A stretch of DNA of 64,000 nt from Algoriphagus lutimaris (GTDB lineage: Bacteria; Bacteroidota; Bacteroidia; Cytophagales; Cyclobacteriaceae). Of this stretch, positions 61,054 through 64,000 are shown piece by piece. The notes below the pieces were generated by a model, which saw only the letters and a list, made by a program, of their open reading frames with translations, made no database searches and was not told where the DNA came from. Each line of letters starts with the position of its first letter. The stretch's first letter is position 1. Where the stretch lies: assembly GCF_017051705.1 (NCBI RefSeq), contig NZ_JAFIDJ010000001.1:310001-374000 (forward strand), given 5' to 3'. Both the position numbers and the translations under genes were made by a program.

Positions 61054-62085
61054 AGGTTCTATTGAGAAAGTAGCTGATATTGGATAATGATCTGAATAAT
61101 CTACCTCTCTATGTGTTTTAAACTCGATTGCTTTTAAATTATGTGAGGAAAAAATGTGATCAATTCTCAAAAAGAACAAAACCTTATTATAAGTGAACCC
61201 AAAACCTCTGCCCGCTTTTTCAAATGCATTGTCCAAATTCTCCCCAAGTTTAAAATAAGTATAGGAATAAGGGATTTCATTCAAGTCACCCATTAAAATG
61301 ACAGGGTGAGGGCTGTTTTTTAAATGTTCCACTAATACACTTAATTGCTTGCTCCGTTCTAAGCTCCCTCTATGGAGTTTTCCCAGAGTTTGTCGGTAGT
61401 TTTCTTTAACCCCTTCCAGATTTTCCAAACCATCGGAATTAATTCTCATGGATTCCAAATGTGCATTATAAATGCGGAGGGTATCACCATTCACTAAAAC
61501 ATCAGCAAAAATTGCCCCATTCGTTCCATTTTTATCAAAGACCTTACCTTCATGAATGATCGGGTATCTACTGAAAATGGCTAAGCCTATGGATCGTTTT
61601 TCAGGGTTTCCATCAACTGGGTGGTAGAAGGAATAAAAACTATTGTCTTTGCCTAGAAGTTTTATTGCATTTCTGGAAGCAGAGGTATAATCCTGGTAAA
61701 ACTCCTGAAACACTTTGATGTCCGCAGGATGTTCATTCAGCCAGGTGAAAATATTTTGATCTATTTTGCCTTCGGCGTCCCTTTTAAAATCAAAATTATG
61801 GGCATTGTAGGTAAGTACTTTAAGCCCTTTGGACTCTTCATTTTTCGGATGGAACTGAAGTGTGATTATTGCAAATTTATACCCAATCAAAAGTGCGACC
61901 AAATGAAACCAAGCCCATTTTTTCCAAGATAAAAGAAAGATGAAAAATAGGAATAGGTTGATTAACCAAATGATCGGGATCAAAAAGGGGAGTAAGCCTA
62001 CGTATGGGAAATATTCGGGAGAAACATAAACACTTAAAAATAAAATCAGTGATAGGCAAAAGATTATTCCTGAGAGGTATTTCAT
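61042..62085 (-). CDS. Endonuclease/exonuclease/phosphatase-fold membrane protein
   Basis: 347 residues. Three hydrophobic segments occupy residues about 5-80, then an EEP domain with LKVLTYNAHNFDFK, VFQEFYQDY, IYNAHLESMRI, LMGDLNEIPYSYTYFKLG and DHIFSSHNLKAIEFKTHREV ending YSDHYPISATF. The metal and catalytic residues of the family are present. It may be a membrane-anchored nuclease, or a phosphodiesterase acting on lipids or nucleotides. It overlaps the end of the RND gene. Confidence 0.88.
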   Translation of the reverse strand: MKYLSGIIFCLSLILFLSVYVSPEYFPYVGLLPFLIPIIWLINLFLFFIFLLSWKKWAWFHLVALLIGYKFAIITLQFHPKNEESKGLKVLTYNAHNFDFKRDAEGKIDQNIFTWLNEHPADIKVFQEFYQDYTSASRNAIKLLGKDNSFYSFYHPVDGNPEKRSIGLAIFSRYPIIHEGKVFDKNGTNGAIFADVLVNGDTLRIYNAHLESMRINSDGLENLEGVKENYRQTLGKLHRGSLERSKQLSVLVEHLKNSPHPVILMGDLNEIPYSYTYFKLGENLDNAFEKAGRGFGFTYNKVLFFLRIDHIFSSHNLKAIEFKTHREVDYSDHYPISATFSIEPSSD

Positions 62086-62326
62086 AGGTAAGCTAAGTGG
62101 ACTTCAAATTAAATGAGTCAAAATTAGAAATCAGAATATCTGAAAGGTTTAATTTGTTTTAACAAATTCTTGGCCTTTTTCGTCTGTAATACGGTAAATT
62201 AGATAAACTGTTGAAAAATTAGTTGCTTGGCCCTCATAGGTATGAAAATTGTCGTTTAAATTGAGAAAGGCTGGAATTTTGTAAGGAAGAAGTTAATTGT
62301 TTACTTGAAAGAGAAATCTCCGTATC

Positions 62327-62899
62327 ATGAAAATACAATACTTAATTTGGGTATCCGCTATAGCTACCCTTTTATTTACTTCATGCGATCCTAAATCCTC
62401 TGAATCTATTGAAAAGTCCGCTATGTCCAATTCGGATATGGAATCTGAGGAAGTAGAGAATAGACCCAGTCCTCTTGAAGTGAAAGACGGAATGGTAGCT
62501 GGAAAAGCGTTTAAGGTACATTATGGTTCCCCAGCTGTAAAAGGGCGGGTCTTGTGGGGAGACTTGGTTCCTTATAATGTAGTTTGGCGGACTGGAGCCA
62601 ATGAGGCTACCTATGTAGAACTGAGTGAGGATATGACCGTGGAAGGAGAATTGTTGAAAGCTGGAAAGTATTCACTTTTTACAATTCCAAAAGAAAACGC
62701 TTCTTGGACCATCATCTTCAATTCTGAGTGGGATTTGGAGCATGGTCATTTTCAATATGATGAGGATAATGATGTGTTGAGGGTTGAAGTTGACCCAGTT
62801 TGGGAAGAAAATTCTCAAGAAAGATTATCTATTGATTTAGAAACCCCAGGGTTAGTGATCCGTTGGGAAAAATTAAAGCTTCCAATTACAATTCAGTAA
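62327..62899 (+). CDS. DUF2911 domain lipoprotein
   Basis: 190 residues. Signal ends FTSC (lipid Cys 20). The mature part has GKAFKVHYGSPAVKGRVLWG, VWRTGANEATYVELSEDM, LKAGKYSLFTIPKENASWTI and IIFNSEWDLEHGHFQYDED, the conserved DUF2911 core. Function unknown; envelope location is inferred. Confidence 0.9.
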   Translation: MKIQYLIWVSAIATLLFTSCDPKSSESIEKSAMSNSDMESEEVENRPSPLEVKDGMVAGKAFKVHYGSPAVKGRVLWGDLVPYNVVWRTGANEATYVELSEDMTVEGELLKAGKYSLFTIPKENASWTIIFNSEWDLEHGHFQYDEDNDVLRVEVDPVWEENSQERLSIDLETPGLVIRWEKLKLPITIQ

Positions 62900-62915
62900 A
62901 ATAATAAACAAACTC

Positions 62916-62948
62916 AAAGCCCTCAATTCATAATTGGGGGCTTTTTTT
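62916..62948 (+). terminator. Terminator after the DUF2911 gene
   Basis: AAAGCCCTCAATT pairs with AATTGGGGGCTTT (62916-62928 with 62932-62944, one T-G pair), followed by T residues. Confidence 0.9.
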
Positions 62949-63083
62949 GATTCATATCAAAACTTAATTTGAAAAATAGAGATTAAGAAAGAATGGATTA
63001 AATTCGCTCGATGTATGCTCTTTGGTATATCATGTAAATTGATTCTACCCTAATCTTATTCCAGTTCCCTTGTTTTAAAACAT

Positions 63084-64000
63084 ATGAAATATTTTTCCTT
63101 CCTATTTGTTCTCGGGATCACGATTGCTTTGGCTATATATATTTCAAGACCTATTGGACCTATTCCACCGATTGCACCTTTATTAGACCCCAATCATGGA
63201 TTTTGGCAAAATATGATCAGTGAGGATGAAAAAGCAGAATCTGAAATTTCGCTTCCAGGGTTAAGTGCACCGGTACAAGTAAATTATGATGAACACCTGA
63301 TTCCTCACATTTTTGCTCAAAATGCAAAGGATTTATACCAAGCTCAGGGATACATTACCGCCAAGCATAGGCTTTGGCAAATGGAGTTTCAGACAAGAGC
63401 TGCGGCTGGAAGACTATCAGAGATAGTAGGTGAAATCGCCTTAGACCTTGATCGAATTACCAGAAGAAAAGGACTTGGTTATGGTGCAGAGCTAGGGTTG
63501 GATTATTTGAAAGCCAATGATCAAGAAACGTTGGAATATATTGAGTCTTACTCCAAAGGAGTAAATCAATATATCCATGAGTTAAGTCCAGGTGAACTTC
63601 CTGTGGAATACAAGATTTTAAATTACCGACCTGAGGAATGGACTCCTTACAAAACTTTGTTGCTTTTAAAATACATGTCTGACATGTTGGTGGGTGATAG
63701 GGATTTAGAATATACCAACTTACGTAAGATTTTAGGGGCAGAAATGTTGGATAAGCTGTATCCTGATTTTTCAGAAGAAAGTGATCCTGTAATAGAAAAA
63801 GAAAAGGTTTGGGATTTTGAACCAATACCTATTGAAAAGCCAGAAGGGGTTGCTTATCCAAACGATTCATTGGTTTTTGAGCCTTTACCTCAGCCAGCTG
63901 AAGGAATAGGTTCTAATAATTGGGCAGTATCTGGTACAAAAACGAAGAATGGAAGACCAATTTTAGCCAACGATCCGCATCTTAGTCTGAACCTTCCATC
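63084..64000 (+). CDS. Penicillin acylase family hydrolase, 5' part
   Basis: The frame is open from ATG 63084 to the window end (305 codons seen; the 3' end is outside). A hydrophobic N terminus (YFSFLFVLGITIALAIYI) acts as a signal anchor. The alpha-chain part has VNYDEHLIPHIFAQNAKDLY and YITAKHRLWQMEFQTRAAAG, then the autocleavage site GIGSNNWAVSGTKT, where Ser277 becomes the N-terminal nucleophile of the beta chain. These enzymes hydrolyse amides such as penicillin G or acyl-homoserine lactones; the substrate is not clear. Not listed as a closed frame because the stop lies beyond the window. Confidence 0.92.
   Translation, partial: MKYFSFLFVLGITIALAIYISRPIGPIPPIAPLLDPNHGFWQNMISEDEKAESEISLPGLSAPVQVNYDEHLIPHIFAQNAKDLYQAQGYITAKHRLWQMEFQTRAAAGRLSEIVGEIALDLDRITRRKGLGYGAELGLDYLKANDQETLEYIESYSKGVNQYIHELSPGELPVEYKILNYRPEEWTPYKTLLLLKYMSDMLVGDRDLEYTNLRKILGAEMLDKLYPDFSEESDPVIEKEKVWDFEPIPIEKPEGVAYPNDSLVFEPLPQPAEGIGSNNWAVSGTKTKNGRPILANDPHLSLNLP

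Noticed and set aside
63457-63825. 122-codon minus-strand frame near the window end
   Set aside because: It is antisense to the penicillin acylase gene, whose motifs are clear.

Overview
The window looks like chromosomal DNA of a marine or freshwater Bacteroidota bacterium of the Cytophagales, most like Algoriphagus and other Cyclobacteriaceae. This is inferred from the low GC content, the many short lipoproteins with a Cys lipobox, the DUF4175, DUF4136, DUF4397 and DUF2911 families, the sufBCDSE gene order, and several promoters that fit the Bacteroidota pattern with a TAnnTTTG -7 element. No species-level claim is possible from sequence alone.

Layout. 1-4.6 kb: the 3' part of a BatA / DUF4175 membrane operon. 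4.6-7.4 kb: an ECF sigma factor overlapping a membrane-anchored protein with a beta-barrel domain, then a VOC protein. 7.4-13.2 kb: a DUF4397 lipoprotein, two lipoprotein sulfatases and a MATE exporter. 13.2-19.6 kb: an accessory-looking stretch with a DinB-like gene remnant, a 1768-residue protein carrying two alpha/beta-hydrolase domains and a CHAT caspase-like protease domain, and a tRNA-Ser(GCU) gene preceded by three 91-bp repeats that copy its 5' half. 19.7-21.6 kb: a small protein behind a strong palindrome-promoter pair, and a PAS protein with a kinase-like dimerisation box but no ATPase. 21.6-29.4 kb: housekeeping genes (queA, menC, a lactonase, PEP carboxylase). 29.4-36 kb: an envelope cluster of DUF4136 lipoproteins, small beta-barrels, a phosphate-porin-like protein and a BamA-type barrel. 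36-43 kb: PAP2 phosphatase, hemF, a large BamA/TamA-like protein, a SpoU methyltransferase, an SBF-type transporter, a CsgG-like secreted protein and acyl-CoA-binding protein. 43-51.3 kb: citrate synthase, the sufBCDSE-DUF59-bacilliredoxin operon and an Lrp regulator. 51.3-64 kb: a possible small RNA, a TonB-C-like protein, two secreted peptidases (M14, S9), an orphan protein, thyA, an RND/MMPL exporter, an EEP-family hydrolase, a DUF2911 lipoprotein and the start of a penicillin acylase gene.

How parts work together. The Suf genes form one Fe-S assembly operon with tight spacing, ending in a CGC bacilliredoxin. Citrate synthase and PEP carboxylase are central-carbon neighbours only by position. 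The peptidases, sulfatases and penicillin acylase fit a polymer-degrading lifestyle. The strongest candidate for an unusual system is the two-hydrolase plus CHAT protein at 13693-18999, which stands alone between a gene remnant and a tRNA with its own terminator. Start codons were moved from the longest open frame where an internal ATG, a 4-base stop/start overlap or a better signal peptide argued for it; these choices are explained in the entries.
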